From Nonomuraea cavernae (lineage in GTDB: Bacteria > Actinomycetota > Actinomycetes > Streptosporangiales > Streptosporangiaceae): 64,000 nt of DNA. Shown one piece after another: positions 63,037 through 64,000 of the stretch. The stretch covers positions 248,001-312,000 of the forward strand of contig NZ_BMNH01000003.1 of assembly GCF_014646355.1 (NCBI RefSeq), written 5' to 3'. Each line of letters opens with the position of its first letter. The stretch's first letter is position 1. Below the pieces are notes generated by a model. It made no database searches. It was not told where the DNA came from and saw nothing but the letters and a program-made list of their open reading frames with translations. The translations under genes were made by a program, and so were the position numbers.

Positions 63037-64000
63037 CTACGGCAGCGAACCCGCCACCAGGGCGTCGCCGAGCGGCGAGCGGGAGTAGAGAACGCTGCGC
63101 CCGGTGCGTGCCCGGGTGACGAGACCGGCGCCGCGCAGGGCGGCCAGATGGCCGCCCATCGTGCCGAGACCCTGGCCGAGCAGGGCGGCGAGATGCGTCG
63201 TCGTGGCCGGCACGGCGAGCTCGGCGAGGACACGCGCCCGGGTGCGGCCCATCAGCAGCGCCAGGCCGGGCGCCGGCGCGGGCGGCACCATGGCGGTGCC
63301 GCGCGCCGGATAGACCAGCGCGTACGGCCAGGCCTCCTCCAGATAGGCCCCGACGCTGCCCGCGAACACCGACGGCAGGAACAACAGCCCCTTGCCGCCG
63401 AGCCGGTGCCGCTCGTCGCGCCTGCCCATCCGGATCCCGATGAACCCGTCACCGTCCCACCTGACCTGCGAGCTCAGGTCGTCGAGCGCGGCGGCCCAGC
63501 CGTAGGCGGCCAGCCGCCCCGCCCGCTGGATCACGTCCCTCTCCAGCACCGCGTGGAACCGCGGCCAGGCCACCGAGACGATCTCCGTCCAGAGCTCCTC
63601 GTAGGCGTCGGCCAGCAGCCGCACCACGTCGGGGCCGAGCAGCAGCTCGCGGGCCCACGCGGCCACCGGGGGCCGCGCCGCCAGCACCGCGCCGATCTCC
63701 GCGTGCGCCAGGCCGACCGGGGTCGAGCGCATCGCGGCCAGCTCGGCCGCGAACGGCACGCTCAGCCCGGCGGGCGGCGGCGCGACGAAGTCGACGTTCG
63801 CGTGCCCCCTGTTCCCGGTGATCGCCGTCGCGGCCCGCAGCGCCGGATGCCGCCGTTCGAGCTCCTGGTACGGCTCGCGCCACCGCGCCACCCAGTGCCG
63901 GTGCATCCCCGCCTCGGTCCTGCCCGACAGGACCCACTGCGCGTGCATGGTCTCGATCAGCGGCGAGATCGCGAACCGGCTGGCCGCCACGTCCTGCGGA
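63037..64000 (-). CDS. ArsR-like winged-helix regulator, 5' end beyond the window
   Basis: At least 317 residues. The C-terminal winged helix (RVLAELAVPATTTHLAALLGQGLGTMGGHLAALRGAGLVTRARTGRSVLYSRS) has ArsR layout; the long N-terminal part (SRFAISPLIETMHAQWVLSG...) resembles the DUF5937/ArsR fusion type. A GTG at 63990 is possible as start, but the frame continues to the edge and related proteins begin with a few more residues, so the gene is treated as running off the window. The ligand is unknown. Confidence 0.8.
   Translation of the reverse strand, partial: PQDVAASRFAISPLIETMHAQWVLSGRTEAGMHRHWVARWREPYQELERRHPALRAATAITGNRGHANVDFVAPPPAGLSVPFAAELAAMRSTPVGLAHAEIGAVLAARPPVAAWARELLLGPDVVRLLADAYEELWTEIVSVAWPRFHAVLERDVIQRAGRLAAYGWAAALDDLSSQVRWDGDGFIGIRMGRRDERHRLGGKGLLFLPSVFAGSVGAYLEEAWPYALVYPARGTAMVPPAPAPGLALLMGRTRARVLAELAVPATTTHLAALLGQGLGTMGGHLAALRGAGLVTRARTGRSVLYSRSPLGDALVAGSLP

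Overview
This is a very high-GC window with mostly G/C third codon positions, GTG and TTG starts, and a mix of AGGAGG-type and leaderless starts. It fits a Gram-positive actinomycete, probably filamentous. The row recG-rsmD-coaD-yceD-rpmF-rnc-mutM-acylphosphatase-smc-ftsY is the classical actinobacterial chromosomal core order. Placement near Streptosporangiales is a guess from protein style, not something measured.

Layout. 1-10.85 kb is the conserved housekeeping block (DNA repair, CoA synthesis, ribosome parts, RNase III, SMC, FtsY) plus a 64-residue coiled-coil protein. At 10.9-12.8 kb a 24-codon peptide gene with its own terminator precedes a TPR protein. 12.8-16.7 kb is a siderophore-iron ABC system around a divergent promoter with iron-box-like repeats. 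16.7-24.2 kb holds a cysteine-synthase-fold PLP enzyme, a SigR-like sigma factor without its anti-sigma gene, a MEDS/HATPase protein overlapping it tail to tail, a DMT exporter divergent from an XRE-cupin regulator with helically phased TGCA repeats, a polysaccharide deacetylase, DUF2461 and a DUF2079 membrane protein. 24.2-31.3 kb holds TypA, a TetR regulator, and a large LuxR/STAND regulator bracketed by two shortened adenylate-forming-enzyme-like proteins, then an alpha/beta hydrolase. 31.5-41.8 kb is metabolic and secreted: aldehyde dehydrogenase, a 1008-residue M14 carboxypeptidase, a coiled-coil peptidase-like protein, a flavoprotein, a GH1 glycosidase with a TetR regulator, and an aldo/keto reductase.

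The accessory hot spot is 41.8-43.1 kb. A decayed IS200/IS605-type element keeps what looks like an intact omega-RNA 3' end but has no transposase or TnpB body. It sits between the aldo/keto reductase and a promoter of MerR architecture, so the presumptive guide covers that promoter. Next come the MerR gene, a C-terminal fragment of an Rpn-like protein and the last 23 codons of a second MerR gene. 43.1-44.6 kb is a penicillin-binding-protein fold in which all three catalytic motifs are altered. 44.7-50.4 kb holds an NmrA-type reductase, an MFS exporter divergent from a LysR regulator, a GtrA protein and an ABC exporter.

50.9-63 kb holds two convergent carbohydrate uptake operons. The first is a CUT1-type binding protein with two permeases behind a LacI-type palindrome, with no ATPase of its own. 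The second is controlled by a SorC-family regulator: a XylFGH-like transporter, two FGGY kinases, a histidine-family phosphatase and a D-2-hydroxyacid dehydrogenase, with start/stop overlaps throughout. An ArsR-like regulator runs off the right edge. No rRNA or tRNA genes and no CRISPR array were recognised.
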